From: Dyadobacter jiangsuensis
Lineage (GTDB): Bacteria; Bacteroidota; Bacteroidia; Cytophagales; Spirosomataceae
Assembly: GCF_003014695.1 (NCBI RefSeq)
Contig: NZ_PYAS01000003.1
Span: forward strand, 186,001 to 250,000
Direction: 5' to 3'
DNA length: 64,000 nt
Below the pieces are notes generated by a model that saw nothing but the letters and a program-made list of their open reading frames with translations, searched no databases and had not been told where the DNA came from. The position numbers and the translations under genes are program-made. The first letter of the stretch is position 1. Each line of letters starts with the position of its first letter. Positions 44,994 to 52,412 of this stretch are shown here, one piece after another.

Positions 44994-46274
44994 ATGATGA
45001 AATCAAGAATGCATTTGATGGGACTGATGGCCGGCTGGCTGCTTGCAGGCATCAGCCTGGGCATGGATGTACGTGCGCAAAGCTCCGGCGAGAAGGCCGA
45101 CAGCATCGCCGCATCCAGAATCTTTGTTCATACCGGATTTGAGAATGCCTCGCCCATGAACTGGCGGATCGATTCGGCAGGCAGGGTGGTGGGTAGCCTG
45201 GTGTACGATCACGAACGCTTCTCGCGGAACAGGGCTGTGAACCACTTCCATTTCAGGGTGGAGGCGGCGACGGGCACCGAGGTGACCGTGATCCTGGAAA
45301 ATTTTGACAATATCTGGAACAACCGGTTCGCCAGCGACCTTTCCGAGCGATCCCGGTTCGTGATTTCTTTTGATAACCAAAAATGGGAAAGCCGCTCCAT
45401 ACAGGTATTGCCGGGCGGCGGGCCGTCGGGCGGTGCGGCATCGCCGGGGCGAAGGATGCAGTTCAAGTTTAGGATGGAGGCGCCATTTGCGTACATTGCG
45501 AGCGTGGAACCGTACCGGATCAGCGATCTGGATAAAATGCTGGCCAAGATCAGGACGAACAAACTGGTGGGCATTACCACCATCGGGAAAACTTCGGAAG
45601 GGAGGTCGCTGGAAATCATCCGGATCGGTCACGAAAATGCCCCCAAACGGCTCTTTCTGCGTGCGAGGGCTCATGCGTTCGAGGCTGGCGGAAACTGGAC
45701 CGTGGAGGGGCTGGTGCAAAAACTCCTCAGCAACGACGATGATGTCAAACGGCATTTGAAGCGGTACTGCGTGTACATCCTGCCCATGGCCAATAAGGAC
45801 GGTGTGGCGCGGGGCAAAACGCGGTTCAACGCCAACGGTTACGACCTGAACCGTAAGTGGGACAAGCCCGCAGACGAGCTCATTGCGCCTGAAAACTACT
45901 ACCTCGAACAGTGGCTGCAACAGATGATCAGGGCAAACAAGAAGCCAGATCTTGCACTGGACATTCACAACGATGCCGGCGGAAACCTCCATATAAGCCG
46001 ACCCGACGGCGACATTGCCGATTACCTGGCCAGTATGGACAAGCTGGAATCGCTCCTGCGTAAGCATACCTGGTTTACGGAAGGTGCTACCAAGGCGAGT
46101 TTCAGAAACCCGGGCACATTGGGAGAGGGATTCCTGACGCGGTTCGGTATTTATGCCGCCGTCTACGAATTGAACTACGAGTGGATCAAAGGCCTTAATA
46201 AAGCGCCTCTTGCCGCCGACTGGATTTCACTCGGAAACAAGCTGCCGGAGGTTTTTTACCATTATTTTGAGTAA
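44994..46274 (+). CDS. M14-family zinc carboxypeptidase (secreted)
   Basis: This 426-residue protein has a signal peptide (about 1-28, ending V-R-A-Q). Residues 40-175 form a beta-sandwich like the N-domain found before the peptidase in cytosolic-carboxypeptidase (Nna1/AGBL)-type M14 enzymes. The peptidase has the zinc motif H-A-F-E (His227, Glu230), the substrate motif N-G-Y-D-L-N-R-K-W-D (about 284-293), a second zinc histidine in D-I-H-N-D (near 321), and a catalytic-Glu candidate in V-Y-E-L-N-Y (near 395). It removes C-terminal residues from peptides, probably in the periplasm. An unusual feature is the pairing of the Nna1-like N-domain with a signal peptide. Confidence 0.88.
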   Translation: MMKSRMHLMGLMAGWLLAGISLGMDVRAQSSGEKADSIAASRIFVHTGFENASPMNWRIDSAGRVVGSLVYDHERFSRNRAVNHFHFRVEAATGTEVTVILENFDNIWNNRFASDLSERSRFVISFDNQKWESRSIQVLPGGGPSGGAASPGRRMQFKFRMEAPFAYIASVEPYRISDLDKMLAKIRTNKLVGITTIGKTSEGRSLEIIRIGHENAPKRLFLRARAHAFEAGGNWTVEGLVQKLLSNDDDVKRHLKRYCVYILPMANKDGVARGKTRFNANGYDLNRKWDKPADELIAPENYYLEQWLQQMIRANKKPDLALDIHNDAGGNLHISRPDGDIADYLASMDKLESLLRKHTWFTEGATKASFRNPGTLGEGFLTRFGIYAAVYELNYEWIKGLNKAPLAADWISLGNKLPEVFYHYFE

Positions 46275-46295
46275 CAGGCTGAAACAGTTGCCCCA

Positions 46296-46697
46296 TCAGG
46301 GCTTTTTATTGATAAACTTCACTTTGGATTTAATATCAGTCCGGAGTACACTTTGCTGGCGGAAACGGCGCAGGTAGCGCTGGGCAATGCTGTCGAGCGA
46401 GGCGCTTCTTTCTTTGGTTTTCTTGCCGAAAAACGTCACCACTTTGGTTGGCTCGGTGATAGTTTGTTTGGTGTCGGTATCTTTCCAGCGGCCGTTGGCG
46501 TCCCATTCGGTGTAGCCTTCGGGGAAGTAGCTGCTGATGACGCTATCGCTGAAATTCTTCCATTGCTGCTCGCTCACGGTGCCGCCGCCTGGGATGTCTC
46601 TCCCGAAATAGAGGTCGGTGCGCTGGTAACCGGCGCAGGATGCAAGGCCGAAGCAGCCGACCATCGCCCATTTTTGCATGCGTTTCAAGTTGATCAT
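46296..46697 (-). CDS. DUF3574-family lipoprotein
   Basis: This 133-residue protein has a short signal with lipobox G-L-A-S-C (Cys21). The mature part fits DUF3574: T-D-L-Y-F-G-R-D-I-P-G-G-G-x-V-S, W-K-N-F-S-D-S-V, F-P-E-G-Y-T and the K-V-V-T-F-F strand, a small alpha/beta fold of unknown function found in periplasmic proteins. It converges on the carboxypeptidase gene, ending 21 bases from its stop, with no clear terminator between them. Confidence 0.78.
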   Translation of the reverse strand: MINLKRMQKWAMVGCFGLASCAGYQRTDLYFGRDIPGGGTVSEQQWKNFSDSVISSYFPEGYTEWDANGRWKDTDTKQTITEPTKVVTFFGKKTKERSASLDSIAQRYLRRFRQQSVLRTDIKSKVKFINKKP

Positions 46698-46956
46698 CGT
46701 TCAGGTAGTCAGATTTGCCATTGGATGCGGAAATTTAGTGCACCCATCGATATCCCACAAGTTACCCAGGTTGCTCAAATTGTAGAAATAAATTGATTAA
46801 ATGTAGTACTTTGACTTCACCTTTGTTTCCCAAACTTCCTTGCATTCATCCCTGCACGGCGGCGTCCGTCCCATTTTTTTGAGTTTCCTCAAATCAAAAT
46901 TCACTTTTACCTCCGTTAGCGGTTACAAAATTCCACAACTTTAAACCATCAAACTT
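46698..46956. other. Intergenic region
   Basis: Between two divergent genes, the only structure I see is a small hairpin, TTTGAG-tttc-CTCAAA, at 46878-46893. Promoters for both genes are expected here, but no exact -33/-7 pair was found. Confidence 0.4.
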
Positions 46957-47535
46957 ATGAGCAGGGACATTTCTTGGATCAATGAAATCAAGAACAACAC
47001 CGAGGAAGACTACATTATCTGGTGCCACGATACGGATAACGAGGGTGAGTACCGGGATTTCGTTACCGACGAGCCGGTAGGCAAAAATGACGGTGGAAAG
47101 CAGGTCATTATCAAGGCCGGCGCGCATCTTGTGGCGGGTGGCTGCGGGATTCCCGACGGCGGCGACAAGGACGGGAAACCGAAAGCCCGTGTGATTTGCG
47201 CCTATTCGGCGGCACAGCGTCATAGCGGCGACCCGGGCGCGGGCTTGCGGATCAACCGGGTAATGGGCGACAACGATCAGGACAAGATCGTGTACCGCGA
47301 CCATTATACGACCAAACAGCTCGCCGAGATCATCTTCCCGCGCGGCATGGAACAGAACATTATCCTCAGGATCGACGCGGACGGTATTTACCTCGACATT
47401 AAAGAGGCCAAGACATCGTCGGAATGGCAGGCTTATGTGTTCGGGCAAAAGTTGAAGGATTTCTTCGAAGAGCTAGCGCCCGAATTGGCGAAGCTGGCGA
47501 TCCAGGCTGCGCAGAAAGCACTGGAAGCGGTCTGA
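46957..47535 (+). CDS. Cytoplasmic protein of unknown function with amphipathic C-terminal helix
   Basis: This 192-residue protein has no signal peptide. Residues 1-60 start S-W-I-N-E-I-K-N-N-T-E-E-D-Y-I-I-W, a pattern that resembles the first strands of small beta-sandwich proteins, followed by a Gly/Asp-rich stretch with G-G-C-G-I-P-D-G-G-D. Residues 150-192 form a long amphipathic helix rich in Ala, Leu, Lys and Glu (E-L-A-K-L-A-I-Q-A-A-Q-K-A-L). I know no family for it. The layout (soluble beta domain plus helix, own terminator, lone gene) is like some secreted effectors or pore formers, but this is a weak guess. Confidence 0.6.
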   Translation: MSRDISWINEIKNNTEEDYIIWCHDTDNEGEYRDFVTDEPVGKNDGGKQVIIKAGAHLVAGGCGIPDGGDKDGKPKARVICAYSAAQRHSGDPGAGLRINRVMGDNDQDKIVYRDHYTTKQLAEIIFPRGMEQNIILRIDADGIYLDIKEAKTSSEWQAYVFGQKLKDFFEELAPELAKLAIQAAQKALEAV

Positions 47536-47557
47536 TTCCGGAATTTGCAGGCATTCG

Positions 47558-47604
47558 AAAAACGCTGTTCTCCGACCTTTCCGGTTGGGGAACAGCGTTT
47601 TTTT
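47558..47604 (+). terminator. Rho-independent terminator
   Basis: AAAACGCTGTTC (47559-47570) and GAACAGCGTTTT (47590-47601) pair perfectly, followed by further T. The 19-base loop adds a short CC/GG pair. It terminates the orphan gene at 46957-47535. Confidence 0.9.
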
Positions 47605-47700
47605 GTGCGGGCGCATGTAGCCGTGTGGCACGGAAATTAGCTATTTTTAGCAACCGCTGTCAGTACGCTCGTTAAGGTATCCATCAAAAACGAAAAGGTC

Positions 47701-48618
47701 ATGCAGAAAATCGTCCCGCATTTATGGTTTGACAAGGAAGCTGCGGAAGCGGCGGAGTTTTACGCATCGGTGTTTCCGGAATCCCGGGTTACGAGCGTCA
47801 CGCGTATGGAAGATACTCCCTCGGGCGACGCCGATATGGTCATATTCGAGCTCTGGGGCCAGAAATTCATGGCCATTAGTGCCGGCCCGATTTTCAAGCC
47901 CAATCCCTCCATTTCTTTCATGGTCAATTTCGACCCGCTGCTGTTCGGTGGTTCGGAAGAGTCGGCCCGCGCGAAAATGGATGAGGTATGGAACAAACTG
48001 GCCGACGGCGGAAACGCCCTGATGCCGATCGACGAATACCCGTTCAGCAAACGGTATGGCTGGGTGCAGGATAGGTACGGCGTTTCCTGGCAGCTGATCC
48101 TCACCAATCCGGAAGGAGAGCCCAGGCCGCCGATTATCACGTCGTTACTCTTTGTCGGCGACCAATGCGGCAGGGCCGAGGAGGCGATTAATTTTTACTG
48201 TTCTGTTTTCGAGCATTCCAAACTGGGATCTCTGCATCGCTATCCCGAAGGCCACGCACCCGACAAGCCCGGTAGCGTCATGTTTGCGGACTTCAAGCTG
48301 GAAGATTCCTGGTTCACAGCAATGGATAGCGCCCATGAACACAAATTCGGTTTCAATGAAGGCATTTCAATTGTTGTGAACTGTGAAGACCAGGAGGAGC
48401 TCGATTATTTTACCCAAAAATTATCGGCGGTACCCGAAGCGGAGCAATGCGGCTGGATTAAAGACAAATTCGGCGTGTCGTGGCAAATCTCGCCCATAGA
48501 GCTGGAAGACATGATGGTGAATGGTACCCGGGAGCAGCTCAACCGGGTTACGCAGGCATTACTGCCTATGAAAAGGCTTGAAATTGCCGCGCTGAAACGT
48601 GCATTTGAAGGAAAGTGA
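47701..48618 (+). CDS. Two-domain VOC (PhnB-like) protein
   Basis: This 305-residue protein contains two successive VOC domains: residues 2-135 (I-V-P-H-L-W-F-D-K-E-A-A-E-A-A-E-F-Y... Y-G-W-V-Q-D-R-Y-G-V-S-W-Q) and 143-270 (I-T-S-L-L-F-V... C-G-W-I-K-D-K-F-G-V-S-W-Q). Each carries the D-x-x-G-V-S-W-Q-x-x-P end motif of the PhnB / 3-demethylubiquinone-methyltransferase-like group. The family binds a metal or small ligand; in Bacteroidota the function is usually unknown. It is a single gene ending against a long palindrome. Confidence 0.88.
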   Translation: MQKIVPHLWFDKEAAEAAEFYASVFPESRVTSVTRMEDTPSGDADMVIFELWGQKFMAISAGPIFKPNPSISFMVNFDPLLFGGSEESARAKMDEVWNKLADGGNALMPIDEYPFSKRYGWVQDRYGVSWQLILTNPEGEPRPPIITSLLFVGDQCGRAEEAINFYCSVFEHSKLGSLHRYPEGHAPDKPGSVMFADFKLEDSWFTAMDSAHEHKFGFNEGISIVVNCEDQEELDYFTQKLSAVPEAEQCGWIKDKFGVSWQISPIELEDMMVNGTREQLNRVTQALLPMKRLEIAALKRAFEGK

Positions 48619-48628
48619 GGCATTTTGT

Positions 48629-48689
48629 TGTCACGCTGAGCGAAGTCGAAGCGCATCTTGCATGCGCTTCGACTTCGCTCAGCGTGACA
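48629..48689. terminator. 27-bp perfect palindrome, bidirectional terminator-like repeat
   Basis: Arms at 48629-48655 and 48663-48689 are perfect reverse complements, with a 7-base loop. The core (TCACGCTGAGCGAAGTCGAA) is a sequence I have seen as a dispersed intergenic repeat in many bacterial genomes. It lies between convergent genes, 11 bases after one stop and 8 bases from the other, so it can end transcription from both sides despite lacking a T-run. Confidence 0.85.
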
Positions 48690-48696
48690 GACCTAC

Positions 48697-49740
48697 CTAA
48701 CTTCCCGCGGGAACGATAAATTCGAACGATGGCCCGATGTTATAGCCGGGTTTGCCGGGGAAAGGCGTGGCGCACAATTTCTGGGCGGTCAGTTTGAGGT
48801 CATACATCACACCCACGGTATTGTCGAGCATTCCGGGCTGGCCGTTGAATGTCGTATGAAGTCCCGACAGCAATGAGTAATAGCTCGTGTTGAACTCGTT
48901 CATCCGGTTCCATTCTTCGCTGCCGACCGGAAGCATGCTGGTTTTGGTATTGGGAAACAAGGGAAAAACGCCGTCGGGAGAAAATGGTATTGGCGGTCCC
49001 GAGAAAGAATAGCCGTTAGGCGCGGTATCGTCTTTTACCAGTCTTTTTCCCTTGTAAAGTTCTTCAAAACGGTAGTAATGTGCGAGTTCATCTTCCTGGT
49101 CGAGCGGGGAGGTGGAAGTTCCTTCGCCCTGTTCGATGATGATGTTAATCGCGTCGATCGCGTTTTGTTTGGTATAAATAGGAAAAAGCTCGTCGGCTGG
49201 GAAAAACGACGAGGTGACCTGTTTGCTTTTGTCGCCCGGCAGCTCGTCCGGTGCCAGTTCTTCTATCTTTTGCTGAATAGCCTGGTAAAAAGCCCCGATG
49301 GTACTGTATGTAGGCATTTCAGCCAGACTCACCGATTTGAAAACGATTGGATTCTCGGGTTCTTCAATCTCCATAAACACATTTTTGACGACATCCGTCG
49401 AGTATTTTTCCAATCCGACGATGAGGCCGTTGCCAATGCCCATCGGCAATGGACCAGGGTATTCCGGTACAAAATCGGCGCTGTTGATCACCGGCTTCCC
49501 GCCAAGGGCATTCAGGATATTCGCCGCGATAGTCATGTGCAGCATTTCCTCGATCACGATCGAATGAATGATCTGCCGCTGCACGGGGTTGGTGCCGGGG
49601 TTCAGGGAGAACATCGCGGTGAGGTAGGGCGGAATTGTCGAATGTTCCAGTTCGATAGCATTTTGAAGAAGCGGATAGAGTTCTTCCAGGGCATTGGCGG
49701 TCAATGCCTTCTCAATATATCTTGAATCTATTTGTAACAT
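48697..49740 (-). CDS. Ferritin-like protein related to the C-half of VioB (imino-acid dimer synthase-like)
   Basis: This 347-residue soluble protein has E-L-E-H-S-T-I-P-P-Y-L (30-40) and E-E-M-L-H-M (64-69), the first metal-ligand pairs of a ferritin-like four-helix di-iron fold. These are in the form typical of the VioB/RebD/StaD C-terminal domain, which couples two indole- or phenyl-pyruvate imines in violacein and indolocarbazole synthesis. It continues with L-N-A-L-G-G-K-P-x-I and a Y-P-G-P-L-P-M-G segment that also fits this family. It is the third gene of an operon with the VioB-N-like gene 24 bases upstream. No VioA-type amino-acid oxidase or VioE is nearby, so the substrate is unknown. 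Confidence 0.8.
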   Translation of the reverse strand: MLQIDSRYIEKALTANALEELYPLLQNAIELEHSTIPPYLTAMFSLNPGTNPVQRQIIHSIVIEEMLHMTIAANILNALGGKPVINSADFVPEYPGPLPMGIGNGLIVGLEKYSTDVVKNVFMEIEEPENPIVFKSVSLAEMPTYSTIGAFYQAIQQKIEELAPDELPGDKSKQVTSSFFPADELFPIYTKQNAIDAINIIIEQGEGTSTSPLDQEDELAHYYRFEELYKGKRLVKDDTAPNGYSFSGPPIPFSPDGVFPLFPNTKTSMLPVGSEEWNRMNEFNTSYYSLLSGLHTTFNGQPGMLDNTVGVMYDLKLTAQKLCATPFPGKPGYNIGPSFEFIVPAGS

Positions 49741-49764
49741 GGTGAAGGAATTTTAGATCGTAAA

Positions 49765-51696
49765 TCACAGATTTTCAAACAAATCGTTGGTGGCGGCGAA
49801 GCCCGGAAAAGACCCGTTTTTGGCTTTCACCGCTTCCTTGTAACTGGCTTGTTTGTCGGTCAGCGCAGTGCCGGGTGCAACCGGATTGGCAGCCTTAGCC
49901 TCCCGGGCTTCGGACCTTACCACGGGTTTCGGAGCGATTTGCGGGTTGTGAAGCCAGTTCAGGATGGTATTACGCTTGGTAGAAGACAGATCGCGCGTCA
50001 CAGGCATGTGCATCGTGTCGTTCATATCACGGGAGAAGGCAAAAATCAGGATCTTCTTTTTCTCCGCGAGCGCCTCCGGATCGGCCAGGTTCACCACGTA
50101 CTTGCTCATGATGGGGTACAGGTTGCTGTACTGGATCATCATCTCCGAAATATCTCCCCAAACAGGGTTGGCGATTTCCTCGAAATAGTCGCGCAGGTGC
50201 ACCACAACTTGTTCCGTACCGAATGCCTGATCGACCGTCGGGGTTTGGTAAGTAATGAAGTAGATCTGCCCGTCGATGTAAACCCTTGGGCTGTAAATGG
50301 CGTTGCCGGTGAGCTGCATTTGTGCTTTGCCTTGCGGGTTGGTCGAGATCTGCCCGTTGAATGTCAGTCCTTCCGCAGGGAAATTGTTGCCGTAAATTTC
50401 CGAGATCGGGTTCTGCGGACCGACCGGCGTATCCGGGGTAGGTGGGTCAAGCGTTACACTGATGCTGGCATTCGGAAGCAGTTTTCCCCACTGGTAGGCA
50501 TAAAAATCGATGTTCACCGACTGACCGTCGTCCAGGCGCTGGATGAAATTATCGGCCCGCGCCACGAGCCCGTCGATGGCTTCACGTGCGATGATCGCAA
50601 ACTGACCCGGCTGGCTTGTCGATGGCGATACCAGGATCAACTGGTTGGCAGCCAACGCCGACACGGTTGTGTCAGGCAAATTGTTGAAAGAAACGATCCC
50701 GCCTGTCTGGTTCAGCCAATTGGGGTCGGATTGGTAATCCAATGCCCCAATTTCGATAAAATCATTCGGATTAATGTAGAAAGTCGGTGTCTGACGACTC
50801 GCTACGCCCGCTTGTGGTATTTTACTGACGGCCAGGCGAAGATCCTGTTTGTAGTTGACCGTACCGATAGAGTCGGCCACCGGAAAGCTCGCCCCGAAAT
50901 CGACACTTACCCGTTTGGCGTCGGGCTCCACCAGGAAATTCGAGATGCTGAAAAAGGTACCACGGGCGCTCGGGGTATAGTTGATACCGTACAGCCTGCG
51001 CGCGGCTGCGAACGTGAACGGCTCGTTTTCGAAATACGGACCGATGGAACCGATGATCCTTCCCAGCGAAAACCGACCGTCGTTGTGGCTGTAATAATAG
51101 CCGAACGGGTTCATGTTAATGGCCAGGGTGTTGTTCTGTGTGGTCGTACGCAGTGTTTTCAGGAAAGCAGATTGCTCCGCCAGCGCACCCCATTCGACAT
51201 TGGTAATCACCGACGTCCAGCTGGCGCCCAGCGGCTGCCCGTTGCTTTTGCCGCCATCGAGCTGTCGCATTTGAAGATCGCGGAAGGAGGTGGTGGTAAT
51301 ATCACCTTTAAAAAGCAGGTCGCCATTGGCTGTACAAATACGGAGCTGGACGCACCACAATGCGGAAAACATCTGCGCGTCGGGGTCGAGGTCCACCATT
51401 TTACCCGTCGGACGGCCTTCGGCGCCCACTACGGCCTGGCCAATGATAATATCGTCGGCTGGGGAGCTCTGCGTGGTGCCGTCGGGCAGGAAAATCTGCT
51501 TCACCGCGCAGTTCTGAAAATCGAAAACCGCACCTCCCTCAGGATTCCACCAGCCGTTGGTAGCTCCCTGGCCGGGATCCTGGAAATTGGGTTGGAAAGT
51601 GGCATTGTTGTAATGGGCCGTGTCGTTGTTGACTGTGCTGACATCGGACAAAAAGTCGCCCGTGAACACGAGCCTTGGGGCATGAAGATAAGACAT
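49765..51696 (-). CDS. VioB N-terminal-half-like protein
   Basis: This 643-residue protein has no signal peptide. It begins M-S-Y-L-H-A-P-R-L-V-F-T-G, comparable to the VioB start (a short strand, P-R, then F-x-G). It contains N-M-N-P-F-G-Y and a long beta-rich middle, and near 548-590 carries Y-P-I-M-S-K-Y-V-V-N-L-A-D then M-P-V-T-R-D-L-S, which closely parallel the Y-P-F-M-S-D-K-V-F-S-L-A-D and M-P-S-T-R-E-L-S stretch of VioB. That stretch ends the N-half in violacein VioB, just before its ferritin-like half. Here the two halves are separate, adjacent genes. Residues 605-643 form a polar tail. The role of this half, even in VioB, is unclear. The homology is my reading by eye. Confidence 0.7.
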   Translation of the reverse strand: MSYLHAPRLVFTGDFLSDVSTVNNDTAHYNNATFQPNFQDPGQGATNGWWNPEGGAVFDFQNCAVKQIFLPDGTTQSSPADDIIIGQAVVGAEGRPTGKMVDLDPDAQMFSALWCVQLRICTANGDLLFKGDITTTSFRDLQMRQLDGGKSNGQPLGASWTSVITNVEWGALAEQSAFLKTLRTTTQNNTLAINMNPFGYYYSHNDGRFSLGRIIGSIGPYFENEPFTFAAARRLYGINYTPSARGTFFSISNFLVEPDAKRVSVDFGASFPVADSIGTVNYKQDLRLAVSKIPQAGVASRQTPTFYINPNDFIEIGALDYQSDPNWLNQTGGIVSFNNLPDTTVSALAANQLILVSPSTSQPGQFAIIAREAIDGLVARADNFIQRLDDGQSVNIDFYAYQWGKLLPNASISVTLDPPTPDTPVGPQNPISEIYGNNFPAEGLTFNGQISTNPQGKAQMQLTGNAIYSPRVYIDGQIYFITYQTPTVDQAFGTEQVVVHLRDYFEEIANPVWGDISEMMIQYSNLYPIMSKYVVNLADPEALAEKKKILIFAFSRDMNDTMHMPVTRDLSSTKRNTILNWLHNPQIAPKPVVRSEAREAKAANPVAPGTALTDKQASYKEAVKAKNGSFPGFAATNDLFENL

Positions 51697-51728
51697 GGTG
51701 TTTTAATTTATTGTGAGGATAATATTCT

Positions 51729-52118
51729 TTAAGCGGCTGTATTCCAGATGATAAAATGTTGCAGCCATGTTCCATTGTACTTTTTGTAAATCCAGAGCAT
51801 CCTGCCGGTTTCCGATGCTTTTTCACCGGTTTGTTTGTCGGTGGTTGTCTGCTGGTAGATCGCCCATTCATAGGCAAGGTCTTCCCGGATCTCGATATCC
51901 TGTGATTCGTAGGATATCTCAATGTAAAAGGCATCGAACCAGGAGCGCAGGAAGTCGACGCCGCCGGCTTTGGTGTTAATAACCGGCGAGCCGGGAGCGA
52001 TGACCGTGATGTCATCGGCGAGGATGGCGGTCATCATTTCCAGGTTGCCGGTGTTTTCCGCTTCCTGGACGATCAGCCGCAGTTTTTCAATTTGTTGTCT
52101 GTCGTTGTCTGAATTCAT
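51729..52118 (-). CDS. NTF2-like / SnoaL-DUF4440 protein
   Basis: This 129-residue single-domain protein starts with a long helix (I-E-K-L-R-L-I-V-Q-E-A-E) and G-D/N-L-E-M-M-T-A-I-L-A-D-D-I-T-V-I-A-P-G, then alternating strands ending G-R-M-L-W-I-Y-K-K-Y-N-G-T-W-L-Q-H-F-I-I-W-N, the classic cone-shaped NTF2-like fold. Members are small hydrolase, isomerase or ligand-binding proteins, and several (SnoaL, polyketide cyclases) act in natural-product pathways. It is the first gene of the operon with the VioB-like halves (32 bases upstream of the second gene), which suggests it works on or holds the same small molecule. Confidence 0.85.
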   Translation of the reverse strand: MNSDNDRQQIEKLRLIVQEAENTGNLEMMTAILADDITVIAPGSPVINTKAGGVDFLRSWFDAFYIEISYESQDIEIREDLAYEWAIYQQTTTDKQTGEKASETGRMLWIYKKYNGTWLQHFIIWNTAA

Positions 52119-52412
52119 GGGAATAAAGCTTGTTTGAAGGGGAAGTAACCGCGTCTTTTATTTTTACTTATTAGTTCTAGTTGTTTGTAGAATTAGTTAT
52201 TAAACGGTCAAAAAAAGCTCGTTCCGATGATGTGTTCCGCTTTTTTGGATGCAGGCATTCCTGTCCGTTTTGGTACGTTCGGCGTTCGGAAGCGGACAGT
52301 TTTGTGAAGGTTTTTTTGATGAAAAGAAGGCTGTAAGGCTCATTTGAAGGTTTTGTCAAAACCGGCACGCCATTAGTGTTGCGCGAGGCGAATCTAAACT
52401 TCGCACCCGGTC
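52119..52412. promoter_or_regulatory. Divergent control region with nested inverted repeats
   Basis: This 294-base stretch lies between the VioB-like operon and the permease gene. AAAAAAGC (52211-52218) pairs with GCTTTTTT (52239-52246), which looks like a terminator but lies upstream of both genes. CTGTCCG (52261-52267) pairs with CGGACAG (52293-52299). Within these are direct repeats GTTCCG (twice) and CGTTCGG (twice). No gene is convincing here. The repeats may be operators or a small leader structure. Confidence 0.45.

Noticed and set aside
48697-51696. Violacein biosynthesis cluster
   Set aside because: Only VioB-like halves occur; VioA, VioC, VioD and VioE are absent, so violacein itself cannot be inferred.
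49849-51732. Long plus-strand open frame across the VioB-N-like gene
   Set aside because: It is antisense to the VioB-like frame, which has recognisable family motifs and operon spacing. The antisense protein shows no motif and unnatural composition.
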